Assembly (NCBI GenBank): GCA_902578815.1 | Contig: CACHEI010000005.1 | Coordinates: 17,094-81,093, forward strand | DNA from: an uncultured SAR116 cluster alpha proteobacterium | GTDB lineage: Bacteria; Pseudomonadota; Alphaproteobacteria; Puniceispirillales; Puniceispirillaceae | DNA: 64,000 nt | Reading direction: 5' to 3' | In this document: one piece after another, positions 28,856 to 37,819 of the stretch | Numbering within the stretch: the first letter of the stretch is position 1 | Layout: every line of letters starts with the position of its first letter | Program-made: the position numbers and the translations under genes | The notes under the pieces: model-generated | The model's database searches: none | Told to the model about the DNA's origin: nothing | The model's input: only the letters and a program-made list of their open reading frames with translations

Positions 28856-29775
28856 CATAAGTTCCTTAAGCACTTTGCATCTAATTTGACTGCTTGGATA
28901 AACTTTGTAATGTCAATATTTTCATGTCTATTTTCGCTTGACCAACATTTTCTAAGCAATTTTGCGACCCCAAGGAAAATCATTATGTTAGTAATGATTA
29001 ATAAAGAGATGTTTATTGGAACTTTGTCGTAACTTAAAAATTCATTTCGACAAATGGCTCGAGATACCTTGGCTTTGATAAGAAAATGCCTTAAGTCGAA
29101 GCCGAGTCTTTGAGCTTTCTGTACGTCTTCGGCAAGAAAATCTGTATCAAGTGAAAAGTTGGTGTCGTGGAGTCTATATAGCCCTAGAACTTCATCTGTA
29201 TAATATATTGAGTGTCTTTTTATGAATTTTCTGAATAACACCCAGTCAGGTATGAGTGCAAAATCTTCTGGAAACCCACCTGTGTCCCTTAGTGCTGAGG
29301 TTCTGAAAGCTACAGATGCCCATTGAATTGGATTTTTTTTATAGATATCTATTTCTCTCATGAAAGAAGATTTATTTTTTGCCTTGTAAATTTCTAGAGC
29401 CAAATCATCCTTGAATGCGATGCACGCCCCACAAACTAAATCTGCAGAGGATTTTCTGAAGGTAATAAGTGTATTTTCAATTTTGTGAGGCAAAAGCAAG
29501 TCATCATCATCAATAAACATCACATATTCTGTATTCACCTTTTCCAGCCCTAGATTACGAGCTTTGGTATACCGAATATTCTCGGGTATTGAAATGAGAT
29601 CGAAATCTGTTTTAGTTTTTAAGCGCTTCAGAAGAGAGGCAGTTCTATCATTGCTACCATTGTTGACGATTATTAACTCTGTGTCATTTTTCTGGAGTTT
29701 TAAGATAGAGGAAATAAGTTCTGTTAAATAGACATATCTATTAAATGTAGTAATCACTATCGTTAGATCTGGCAT
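28855..29775 (-). CDS. GT2-family (GT-A) glycosyltransferase
   Basis: A 306-residue inverting glycosyltransferase of family 2. The N-terminal strand LTIVITTFNRYVYLTELI and the segment LIIVNNGSNDRT bind the nucleotide. The metal-binding motif is MFIDDDDLL. A WVLFRKFIKRHS segment corresponds to the later acceptor region, and a hydrophobic stretch near the C terminus (INISLLIITNIMIFLG) may anchor it. It overlaps the polymerase-like gene by 13 bp and the AsnB gene by one base. Sugar specificity unknown. Confidence 0.88.
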   Translation of the reverse strand: MPDLTIVITTFNRYVYLTELISSILKLQKNDTELIIVNNGSNDRTASLLKRLKTKTDFDLISIPENIRYTKARNLGLEKVNTEYVMFIDDDDLLLPHKIENTLITFRKSSADLVCGACIAFKDDLALEIYKAKNKSSFMREIDIYKKNPIQWASVAFRTSALRDTGGFPEDFALIPDWVLFRKFIKRHSIYYTDEVLGLYRLHDTNFSLDTDFLAEDVQKAQRLGFDLRHFLIKAKVSRAICRNEFLSYDKVPINISLLIITNIMIFLGVAKLLRKCWSSENRHENIDITKFIQAVKLDAKCLRNL

Positions 29776-30953
29776 CGGTTTAAGTATACTTTCTCTAGAA
29801 AAAAACCAAACGCTGCTAACATCAAAATGTCTTCTTTTTTGAAGATAGTTCCCATAAATGCCATTGTAAATGATGTCAGCATTAGGACATAAACCAGACT
29901 TATGTAGTTCTGTTTGAAGCTATGATGTTGAATAAGAGCAGACACGGTCGACAGTGTTATACAAAAAAAGAAGAAGAATAAATTTCCGTATACAGAGGCA
30001 TTAATGAACATCGTTGCTGTGTTCGTATGGTTTCCATTTTCACTTATGATAATAGAAGGTTTTTTTATTTGAGCATAATCTACGGGATAGTTGGTAAAAT
30101 GAGAGTAAAATCTTTCGAGGTATTGCCACAATGGGAGATTGCCAGTGTCTATATAATGATTATTTCCAAGATACTGCCCAAAATTAATAATTGACCCAAC
30201 GACATATGTCCCGATGTTTCTTAGGCCGAGGTTTAACCTAATATCTTGATCACTTGCGCTTGTTAGTCTGAAATTATCGTAAAAAATAACGGCGAGGCAC
30301 ACTGTGAGCAAAGGGACTGCCAATCCAACAAGCCTGGGCCAATTTCCATGCAAACAATAGGAGTAAAATAGGATCAACAAACCGATGATAAACTGAACTT
30401 TAACACCTAAAAAGAGCAAAGATAGGAGATATAAAACAATTAAAACATAAGATGTAATTCTGGATTGAAGTGTTTGATCCACTCCGAAAAGGTATAAGCT
30501 GTAGTATCCCAAATAATGGAGCAATGAGAAGCCACTTTGCATATTGATATATTTACGTTCATTGTCTTTTAAAATTTTGTCAAAAATATTTGGATCTAGG
30601 ATTTCTGGCCAACTGTAGTATTGGTTAAGCTTAAAAATGAAAGCGGTTAAAGAAATGATTAGTATAGGTATGAAGGGTGCGCTGCATTGAAGTTTATAGT
30701 TTGCACAAGTTGGACTGTGTTGTGGGGAAAAGACACATGGAACGGCCATTATGAGTAGAAAGACCGAGAGATAGAGGTAAAATTCTGGATTTATTGGTAG
30801 GAAATGGTTTCCAAACGGGTCGAATATAAAAAACAATAAAGGAATACCGAAAGAAAAAGACAAAATTATATTGTAGTGAAATATATTTCTTGAAATGAAA
30901 TAAATGCCAGACGAGTAGATAATAAGTCCAAAAATTGCCAAAATTTCATTCAT
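29763..30953 (-). CDS. Wzy-like O-antigen/polysaccharide polymerase
   Basis: A 396-residue polytopic protein with about eleven predicted membrane helices and two larger external loops (about residues 110-150 and 240-320). Sequence identity in this class is always low, so the call rests on topology, length and place in a glycosyltransferase operon. Loop landmarks are NQYYSWPEILDPN and LGLRNIGTYVVGSIINFG, which resemble O-antigen polymerase proteins of the EpsG/Wzy type. It overlaps both neighbours: the ABC flippase by 8 bp and the GT2 gene by 13 bp. Confidence 0.68.
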   Translation of the reverse strand: MNEILAIFGLIIYSSGIYFISRNIFHYNIILSFSFGIPLLFFIFDPFGNHFLPINPEFYLYLSVFLLIMAVPCVFSPQHSPTCANYKLQCSAPFIPILIISLTAFIFKLNQYYSWPEILDPNIFDKILKDNERKYINMQSGFSLLHYLGYYSLYLFGVDQTLQSRITSYVLIVLYLLSLLFLGVKVQFIIGLLILFYSYCLHGNWPRLVGLAVPLLTVCLAVIFYDNFRLTSASDQDIRLNLGLRNIGTYVVGSIINFGQYLGNNHYIDTGNLPLWQYLERFYSHFTNYPVDYAQIKKPSIIISENGNHTNTATMFINASVYGNLFFFFFCITLSTVSALIQHHSFKQNYISLVYVLMLTSFTMAFMGTIFKKEDILMLAAFGFFLEKVYLNRCQI

Positions 30954-32532
30954 TGAATGAGATGACTTTATCTGCTAAATCACTAACGCGCCTATCGTGG
31001 GAAACAAACACAACAGTCTTACCTAAGTTACGGAAATTATCTAAAATTTTGGTAATCGAATTATGGTCAATATTAGCAAATGTTTCATCTAAAAACAGAA
31101 ATGATTTTTTTGAATACAATAACCTTGCCAAGTTTAGCTTTTGTTTTTCACCGCCACTCCAATCAGTAGGTTCTTCGTTTTTAAAATCTTTCAAGTTTAG
31201 ATCTACGATCCGAAAAATTTCTCTAAGCTCTTTGTTCAAATTCTGTTCTTGAAAAAACGTAACGTTTTCTGCGATTGTTCCGGTAAAAATATTAGCGTTG
31301 GGTTCACAATATCCGAAATCGTTGTGGATCGTATTTTTATTTTGCTCATTTCCGTTGATCAATACCTTCCCTGATGATGGATAAAGAATGTTTAACATAA
31401 TCTTCATGAGGGTTGATTTTCCAACTCCGCTCGGACCTCTGACAGCCACAATGTCGCCTCTACATATTTTTGCGTAAATGCTCTTGGGTGAGTTTATGTA
31501 TGAATGCCTAACGTCAACGCATTCAATAACATTTACTTCAGTGTCAACATAAAAAGAAGGCTCAAGTTCCAACTTGAGTTCGCTGGTGACCATGTTTTTC
31601 GAATTCCCTTGTATAACAATCTGTCCCCAACATCTTGACACATTGTTTATTAGGGGTATGGCACGAGCAGACGAAACCATAGCGAAAATCAAACTTGTGA
31701 GAACTTCTTCAGAAAGATCAAAAATTTTCACGCTCACCAAGCCGACTATGATCAATACTAACCCCAAAAATTCAAAGGCGTAACGCGTAGCGATTGAAAC
31801 AAGCTGTCGAAGAATTACCCTATCTGCGTGAAGCGCAAATTGGCCTTCAATTATTGAGAATATATTGTCATACTTATTAAGCAATTTTATCTGAATAACA
31901 TTTGATATCATGTTGGATATGCCTGTTAGAAAAATGGCGTTCGTATCATTGGCCTCCTTACCTAGTTGCAACAAATAACTCTTAAAACAGGCAGTATAGA
32001 GGAATAAAATTCCAGAAAAAAATACCATCAAAACCAATGTTATTTGTACATTATTAAATGCGAGGAATCCTAATAGTGCGATTAGAATGGTAGCGTCCAA
32101 CAGCATTCTCAAACCGGGTAGTAACCAAAGTTCACACAACTGCCGAGTCACTTCTTGCAATATGAATATGGGTTTTCTTTCTTGGCGATCAAACGTCTGA
32201 AATTCAAGGTTTTTATAGTTTGACAAAATATTTCTCAGCCAGTTGCGCCTACATTGATAAGCAAATTTTACCAAATAATAATTCAGCCATATTCCAAGGA
32301 AAGTGCGAGCGAAAATAATGAAGATCGCTATCAAAACAATCGTATTGTAAGAAATATTTAAAGGTGATTTTGTTTCAGCAATTAAATTAATTGCTATCAA
32401 TGATAATCCGCCAACACCTGCTAACTCAACCAGAGCGAGGGTAACAATCGACGCAGCAAGAAAAATTATGTCCGTTGCCCGTGACACAGAAAGTAGTTTG
32501 AGGGTGTTTTCGGGCAGAAAATAAAAGCTCAT
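30946..32532 (-). CDS. ABC exporter half-transporter, PglK-like glycan flippase candidate
   Basis: 528 residues: an N-terminal transmembrane domain of about six helices (residues 15-300) fused to an ATP-binding domain. Walker A is GPSGVGKST at 366-374, the signature reads WSGGEKQ (458-464, variant of LSGGQ), Walker B is LFLDE at 479-483, and the switch histidine lies in VSHDRR. As a fused homodimeric exporter beside a Wzy-like polymerase, and with no Wzx flippase in the window, it best fits a PglK-type lipid-linked oligosaccharide flippase. It lacks the separate ATPase and permease organisation of O-antigen Wzm/Wzt export. Confidence 0.8.
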   Translation of the reverse strand: MSFYFLPENTLKLLSVSRATDIIFLAASIVTLALVELAGVGGLSLIAINLIAETKSPLNISYNTIVLIAIFIIFARTFLGIWLNYYLVKFAYQCRRNWLRNILSNYKNLEFQTFDRQERKPIFILQEVTRQLCELWLLPGLRMLLDATILIALLGFLAFNNVQITLVLMVFFSGILFLYTACFKSYLLQLGKEANDTNAIFLTGISNMISNVIQIKLLNKYDNIFSIIEGQFALHADRVILRQLVSIATRYAFEFLGLVLIIVGLVSVKIFDLSEEVLTSLIFAMVSSARAIPLINNVSRCWGQIVIQGNSKNMVTSELKLELEPSFYVDTEVNVIECVDVRHSYINSPKSIYAKICRGDIVAVRGPSGVGKSTLMKIMLNILYPSSGKVLINGNEQNKNTIHNDFGYCEPNANIFTGTIAENVTFFQEQNLNKELREIFRIVDLNLKDFKNEEPTDWSGGEKQKLNLARLLYSKKSFLFLDETFANIDHNSITKILDNFRNLGKTVVFVSHDRRVSDLADKVISFNE

Positions 32533-33254
32533 TTTGCTTTCTTGTCAGAACAAAGAAAAGCTATCGACGGTGACAATAAACTTGGCATCCAGGTAAACGG
32601 TGAACCAAGTCTATATTCGACAGACAGATTTAGCCTTAATGAATGTTCAAGCCAACGCCAATCAAATCCCTTATGTCCGTCTTCGTGGGGCGGCAGTTTG
32701 TTGAGGTTAAAAGTACTTGCTCTTAAGGTTTCAGCCCACGTATATTCTCGCCAACGGTTGTAGCCCATCAAAAAACTGCCAATGTTTTTCACACCAAGAA
32801 TTGGTCCGACCTCATTAGGCACTGTAATAAAAAAATGTGTTTTATTCATTTTTGAAAATGTGCTCAGTAGATTTAGGAGTATCATTCCTGGTATGTGCTC
32901 AAAACATTCCAAAGCTACGATCAAGTCAGCATCCATGAATTCTTTGGTGTGTCTTTCAGCATTGCCAACTACATATCGGAAGTTTTTTTGTTGATTATAA
33001 AGTTCTAATGCTACTTCGCTAAAATCAACTCGGGGGTCTATGCCGATGTAGTCGATTTCTATACTTTCGTTTAGAATCTCATATGCCTTACAGTAACCAC
33101 AACCAATATCAGCCACTTTAAGCCTGCGTCCTAATTTTTTATGTAAAGGTTTTGCGACCTTTAACAGGTTTTTATAGCGAACCGAATGAAGATATTTTGT
33201 AAGGAAGTTGAAATTCTGGTTGTCGATATATTTTCTCGCTTGTGTTTTTACCAT
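32529..33254 (-). CDS. class I SAM-dependent methyltransferase
   Basis: 241 residues. The SAM motif KVADIGCGYCKAY is near residue 46, then YIGIDPRVDF, and LIVALECFEHIPGMILLNLL matches the motif IV region of Methyltransf_11/23. The C-terminal part (WREYTWAETLR, GHKGFDWRWLEH) is variable. It sits second in the minus-strand run and overlaps the ABC gene by 4 bp (ATGA). A sugar or lipid-linked acceptor is likely from context; nothing shows which. Confidence 0.82.
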   Translation of the reverse strand: MVKTQARKYIDNQNFNFLTKYLHSVRYKNLLKVAKPLHKKLGRRLKVADIGCGYCKAYEILNESIEIDYIGIDPRVDFSEVALELYNQQKNFRYVVGNAERHTKEFMDADLIVALECFEHIPGMILLNLLSTFSKMNKTHFFITVPNEVGPILGVKNIGSFLMGYNRWREYTWAETLRASTFNLNKLPPHEDGHKGFDWRWLEHSLRLNLSVEYRLGSPFTWMPSLLSPSIAFLCSDKKAK

Positions 33255-33343
33255 TGTGTACTCACTAACACCAATAGATCGCTAGATACAAAAAAAGCGG
33301 CCAATATTCCAAGATAATGAAGTAAACACTTAGCCATTAGAGG

Positions 33344-34579
33344 TCAAAGCTTGGTGATGCTAAGATTAATCCTGACGATGTCTATTATACTATCGCTATT
33401 CAGGCAAGCTATATCTAAATGCGGAGCAGGATTGTAATCAAAGTCTTTTAAGGCCATGAAATAAATAATTTTCTTGTATTTTCTCAATAAAAGATTCACC
33501 CCATATGTTGTTGAGGTGCAGACTATAAATAAATCGTCTTTTTCTTCTGTTATTGCTTCTTGAACAGGGGTGCTTCTTGGGTGCATTTTAAGTTTGATGC
33601 TACTTTCATCAAACCCGAGACTGTTGATTAACAATGCCCTAAATTTTTTGACCGCTAAAACACTTTCTTGACGAACCCCGCAACACAAGACAATTCGTTT
33701 GCAACGATAGGTTAATGGTTCGATTGGAAAACCACCTCTTTTTAACTTTGGATTATTTTTTTCTTTATGGGTGTAGTCTTTTCTTAATCTTAGAGAGTTG
33801 TTTTCTAAAAAAAGGTTACGTCTATAAAAATTAAAAGTAGGGCTGTTGTGAACTTCTATTACTTCCTGCAATGTAGACTTAATTAATTTTTCTCTGGGAA
33901 ATCCTTCAGATATATAGATTGGTATTGAATTTTTTCTCTTTAGATATCTTGCTAGTAGAAGCATTTGTAAGCAGTGGTTGTCGAATACCTCTTTTAAAAA
34001 ATAAGTGTATTCTACTGGCTTCAAAAATCTGATATTTAAGAAAGACTTAGCAAACGTTAAAAGTGTAGAGTTCAATTCGCCAAGATACAACTCGGCAATT
34101 ATTTTTGTTGGTATTTGGCCGTTTCTTATAATTATATCACTTGCGTCATACCTTGTATCAACTGGCGGACATTCGACATCAATATCTGTCTCTTTTGAAG
34201 AAAACTCAATTTCAACGTCTCTAACTCCGTAGCAGAGTCTTACGTATTTTTTTAAATGAAACTCACTTTTTTTCGGTAAAAGTTTTTTTAAGAAAAAAAC
34301 TATGTAGAGCCGTACAAGGCGGATTATTGATTTTACGAATAATCCGAGGAAAAAAAAATGAGTTTGAATGTTCACTTCCGATTTATACAATTGTCTTTGC
34401 CACAGTCTGTCTCTTAACCATCCTGAAAGATTGAACTGATCGCCGATTGATTGCCACCGTTCCACAGTCTCATATTCGAAGATCAATGACTGCTTAAATT
34501 TCTTCAATTTATTTTCAGATTGAAAAGCATAACCAGCAAGTTCTTCAAACTTATCTGTAAATATTAACTTCTTAGACAT
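33344..34579 (-). CDS. uncharacterised protein, possible GT-B glycosyltransferase
   Basis: The promoter-proximal gene of the minus-strand run, 411 residues. I do not recognise a family with confidence. The C-terminal half contains IVLCCGVRQES, IKLKMHPRSTP, LFIVCTSTTYGVNLLL and KIIYFMALKDFDY. The HPR...S-x-x-x-G-x-N order recalls GT-B enzymes such as sialyl-/polysialyltransferase-like or Kdo-transferase-like proteins, where the conserved HP and SS motifs bind CMP. A basic amphipathic stretch near residues 80-105 could be membrane-associated. If it does use CMP-sugars it would be a natural partner for the divergently encoded nonulosonate genes; that is a guess. Confidence 0.5.
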   Translation of the reverse strand: MSKKLIFTDKFEELAGYAFQSENKLKKFKQSLIFEYETVERWQSIGDQFNLSGWLRDRLWQRQLYKSEVNIQTHFFFLGLFVKSIIRLVRLYIVFFLKKLLPKKSEFHLKKYVRLCYGVRDVEIEFSSKETDIDVECPPVDTRYDASDIIIRNGQIPTKIIAELYLGELNSTLLTFAKSFLNIRFLKPVEYTYFLKEVFDNHCLQMLLLARYLKRKNSIPIYISEGFPREKLIKSTLQEVIEVHNSPTFNFYRRNLFLENNSLRLRKDYTHKEKNNPKLKRGGFPIEPLTYRCKRIVLCCGVRQESVLAVKKFRALLINSLGFDESSIKLKMHPRSTPVQEAITEEKDDLFIVCTSTTYGVNLLLRKYKKIIYFMALKDFDYNPAPHLDIACLNSDSIIDIVRINLSITKL

Positions 34580-35572
34580 TTTTTGCCTGAAAATCCCTTG
34601 TTGAGGAGTTAAAGATATCCAATAAACTGAAATTTTAATGGATAGATAAATCGTTTCATAAAAACTTTATTTTCAAGCTTATGCGATGAGTATTTTTATT
34701 TACAATAGACACTTAACATTATCTTTAGAAAATCCAGGTTTTAAATTTTTTATTTTTTGGCTGTCGTTTTGACGCTTAATAAATAGTGGGAGATTCAAAA
34801 AACGGTTTCAGAGTAGCTTTCTGTTTTGGTTTGCACTTGTGATTTGAGAATCAAGCAATAAACCTGAGGCATAAACAGGTCTTCGTATACGTTAAAATAA
34901 TTGCTCGGATTCTATCCTTCTAACGCAATGCTACTTTATGTATCACATCACACAGAATGCGTTTGCATCTAGCTAAAAAAAATTAACAGTAAACTCCACC
35001 ACAAATTTCTCGAGACGGTCGTTACTACACCAAATTAAACAATCAATTCTTTTACCCTGAGTTTGCATCTGGTTTTGATGAGAAAATTTTGGAAGACTTT
35101 CCACACCCGTGCTAGCTGATTGATCAGTCAAATCGCATCTTACAGATTTTTTTACAAATTATTTTTATGTTTTCACATGAGTGATATCTGTACAATCAAT
35201 AAGGAGGTCTGCTAATGGATATTTATGATACAAATGTATTTGATATGGTTTTTGGAATAATTGGGAGCTACGCTTCTTAGAAAAATTTCCAAGACTTTTA
35301 AGTTTTAACTTTAATTTTTTACATTGGTTCAAACTAATTACTACGCGACAAAACAGAAGAACAATGTTTGGCTCTCAATCCCCTGCATTATTTAAGAGTT
35401 GGAAGAGAAAACTAGTTGATGGGTAAGCTTTATTGGTTCTTTTTCCAAACGAACTTTTATTTGCATTATGGTTAATAAAAGCCGTTGGGTGATGCCACCT
35501 AGAACCAAGGTAAATAGCAGTCTTACAGAAAAATTGTGGCTATCCAAGTGTTATTGATTGAGGTAGGCAGAC
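34580..35572. other. 1-kb divergent intergenic region
   Basis: Separates the minus-strand glycan run from the plus-strand nonulosonate module, so promoters for both should lie here; I cannot define them. It contains a small ORF with a perfect Shine-Dalgarno (35215) and an isolated coding-like trace at about 35023-35121 that reads RYYTKLNNQFFYPEFASGF and continues DEKILEDFPHP before a stop. The trace may be the scrap of a lost gene. Confidence 0.45.
35215..35280 (+). CDS. possible 21-residue leader peptide or small protein
   Basis: AAGGAGGT at 35201-35208, a perfect Shine-Dalgarno, lies 6 nt before an ATG that opens MDIYDTNVFDMVFGIIGSY and two more residues before TAG. Such a strong site is rare in this AT-rich island. 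It could be a leader peptide for the NeuB fusion gene 290 bp downstream, a small membrane-active protein, or a leftover gene start. No homologue is known to me. Confidence 0.3.
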   Translation: MDIYDTNVFDMVFGIIGSYAS

Positions 35573-37816
35573 ATGTATTTTGAAAAAAATGTTGGGCGCT
35601 ATTGTGTAAGTGAACAAATGTCGGTCTCAGCTTTTTTAAAGCACTTTGTGAAAGACAAACCAAGATTCTATTGCGTAGTAAATAATCAGCATGAGTTAGT
35701 CGGCGTTATTTCGCTTGGAGACATTGCGCGTGCCACAGCTAAATCAATATCGGGTGAAAATTCCATATCGACTTTGATGAATAAAGAATTTCACGCAATA
35801 AACGATGGGGCATCACTATCAACTCTGAAGCATAATTTGGAGGAATATAGATTTGTACCTGTTGTTGATGAGTTGGGCAGATTAAAAATGCTTGTTCAGG
35901 GTTTGGCGGGCCAAAGAGAGTTCTACATTGGTAATCATTCTATTCAACGAAGCGGGGATTATCTATTGGTCGCGGAAATCGGTAACAACCATAATGGTTG
36001 TATCGAAAAAGCTTTTGAATTAATTCGGTCAGCCAAAAATAGTGGAGCACACATAGCAAAATTCCAAATGCGCGATATGTCTACCCTCTATGGCGATACT
36101 AGTGTATCCCATGATTTATCAACGGAATATGTAATAAATCTTTTACAAAAAGTTTCTCTATCTGACGAAGATATGATCAGGTGCTTTGATTTTTGCAAAG
36201 AAGTTGGCATTACACCGCTGTGCACTCCTTTTGACCTGAATAGCCTTCAGACGCTCGAAAATTATGGGATGGAGGGCTATAAAGTTGCTTCTGCAGATTT
36301 GACTAATCATGAATTGCTTGAGGCTTTAGTAAAAACAAACAAGCCACTAATCGTGTCTACTGGAATGTCCACTGATGGCGAGATTGATGAAGCCATCTCG
36401 TTGTTGGAGAGGCACTATGTCAACTATGTAATATGTCATGCTAACTCGACCTACCCTGCACCTTTTTCGGATGTTCACCTTAATTATATTGATAATCTCA
36501 AAAGTCGCACTTCTTCGGTAATTGGTTATTCAGGTCATGAGAGAGGCTGGCACATACCGCTTGGTGCTTTTACAAAAGGAGCCCAAGTCATCGAAAAGCA
36601 TTTCACATTAGATAAGACTTTAGAGGGAAACGATCATAAAGTTAGTTTATTACCATCTGAATTTTTGATGCTAAGCCAGGCTCTTGCAGACCTATCTGAG
36701 GCAATGGGAATTGGCTATAAGCGTCAAATCACACAGGGCGAAGCGACTAACAAAATTGCGTTATCTAAGTCAATTTTTTGCGCCAAACCGGTGGGTCGAG
36801 GTGAATTAATTAAAGATGAGAACATTGTTATTCGGTCCCCAGGAAATGGCTTGAGTCCTAGAATGAAAAGAGCTTTGGTGGGAAAAATTTCGAGCCGAGA
36901 TATCGACATTGGCGAAGCATTTTTCCAAACTGATCTAGACGGCCATAAAGAAATAAAATCGTTGACGCTACCAAAACACTTCAAATGGTGCATCCCCGTT
37001 AGGCACCGCGATGTTTATAAATTGTATAACGTGTTTAAACCTCCAGCTATTGAATTTCATTTATCGTTCAAAGATCTGAAAATCAATGATAAAGATACAT
37101 TGATAGACCCTCTGAATACCGAAGTTATTATCCATTCTCCAGAACAGTTCGACGATGATTTTATTCTAGATTTATTCTCTGAGGACGTTACAACCACTCA
37201 AAAAACGATATCACTTTTAGACGAGATCTTTAGAAAGGCTCGGAATATAAGCCAACTTTTAGGGTACAAGGGTTATCCAAAGGTTGTTGTCAATTGTGGT
37301 GGTCATACGCATGACGCTTTTTTATCACAATACGAGGCAGAGCGCAGAGTTGATAATTTTATAAAAAACATTCAAAAAGTTGACTTGTCGGACTGCCGCT
37401 TTTTGGCACAGACTATGCCACCATACCCGTGGCATTTTGGCGGTCAGTCTTTTCACAACCAATTTACTAGCTCAGATAATATTCTGTCAATCTTGTCGAA
37501 ATCTCAACAGCCGCTCGAATTATGTTTGGATATCTCCCATTCTTACATGTGGTGCAATTATTCAAATGAAAATTTTGAAAAATTTATTGAAAAAATAGCA
37601 CCACACGTTTCACACATACACATCTCCGACGCGGCTGGGGAGTCTGAAGAAGGCATGCAGGTGGGTGAAGGGACTCTCGATTTTGGAATGATTAGAAAGG
37701 CTTTTAACGCTCTTCCAGCCGACGTAACTTTGTTACCGGAGATCTGGCAAGGGCACGATAACTTGGGTGACGGCTTTAGGATAGCGTTGGAAAGATTAAA
37801 CAAATTTGGATATTAA
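35573..37816 (+). CDS. CBS-NeuB-SAF-TIM barrel fusion, nonulosonate synthase
   Basis: A 747-residue protein in four parts. Residues 1-112: a CBS pair. Residues 125-395: a NeuB-type synthase that condenses phosphoenolpyruvate with a hexosamine-derived aldehyde, with VAEIGNNHNG, AKFQMRD, CHANSTYPAP, GYSGHERG and HFTLDKTLEGNDHKVSL. Residues 400-455: the SAF (antifreeze-like) lid, SIFCAKPVGRGELI to KISSRDIDIGEAF. Residues 470-747: a xylose-isomerase/AP-endonuclease-2-like barrel with LCLDISHSYM, HIHISDAAG, VGEGTLDFGMI and LLPEIWQGHD. A normal NeuB is about 340-350 residues. A four-base gap to the NeuA-like gene indicates an operon. The CBS part may sense nucleotides, and the barrel may make or recycle the sugar substrate; neither is proven. 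Confidence 0.86.
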   Translation: MYFEKNVGRYCVSEQMSVSAFLKHFVKDKPRFYCVVNNQHELVGVISLGDIARATAKSISGENSISTLMNKEFHAINDGASLSTLKHNLEEYRFVPVVDELGRLKMLVQGLAGQREFYIGNHSIQRSGDYLLVAEIGNNHNGCIEKAFELIRSAKNSGAHIAKFQMRDMSTLYGDTSVSHDLSTEYVINLLQKVSLSDEDMIRCFDFCKEVGITPLCTPFDLNSLQTLENYGMEGYKVASADLTNHELLEALVKTNKPLIVSTGMSTDGEIDEAISLLERHYVNYVICHANSTYPAPFSDVHLNYIDNLKSRTSSVIGYSGHERGWHIPLGAFTKGAQVIEKHFTLDKTLEGNDHKVSLLPSEFLMLSQALADLSEAMGIGYKRQITQGEATNKIALSKSIFCAKPVGRGELIKDENIVIRSPGNGLSPRMKRALVGKISSRDIDIGEAFFQTDLDGHKEIKSLTLPKHFKWCIPVRHRDVYKLYNVFKPPAIEFHLSFKDLKINDKDTLIDPLNTEVIIHSPEQFDDDFILDLFSEDVTTTQKTISLLDEIFRKARNISQLLGYKGYPKVVVNCGGHTHDAFLSQYEAERRVDNFIKNIQKVDLSDCRFLAQTMPPYPWHFGGQSFHNQFTSSDNILSILSKSQQPLELCLDISHSYMWCNYSNENFEKFIEKIAPHVSHIHISDAAGESEEGMQVGEGTLDFGMIRKAFNALPADVTLLPEIWQGHDNLGDGFRIALERLNKFGY

Positions 37817-37819
37817 AGG

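Noticed and set aside
34580..35572. JUMPStart/ops element expected upstream of a long glycan operon
   Set aside because: The GGCGGTAG core was not found in this region on either strand.
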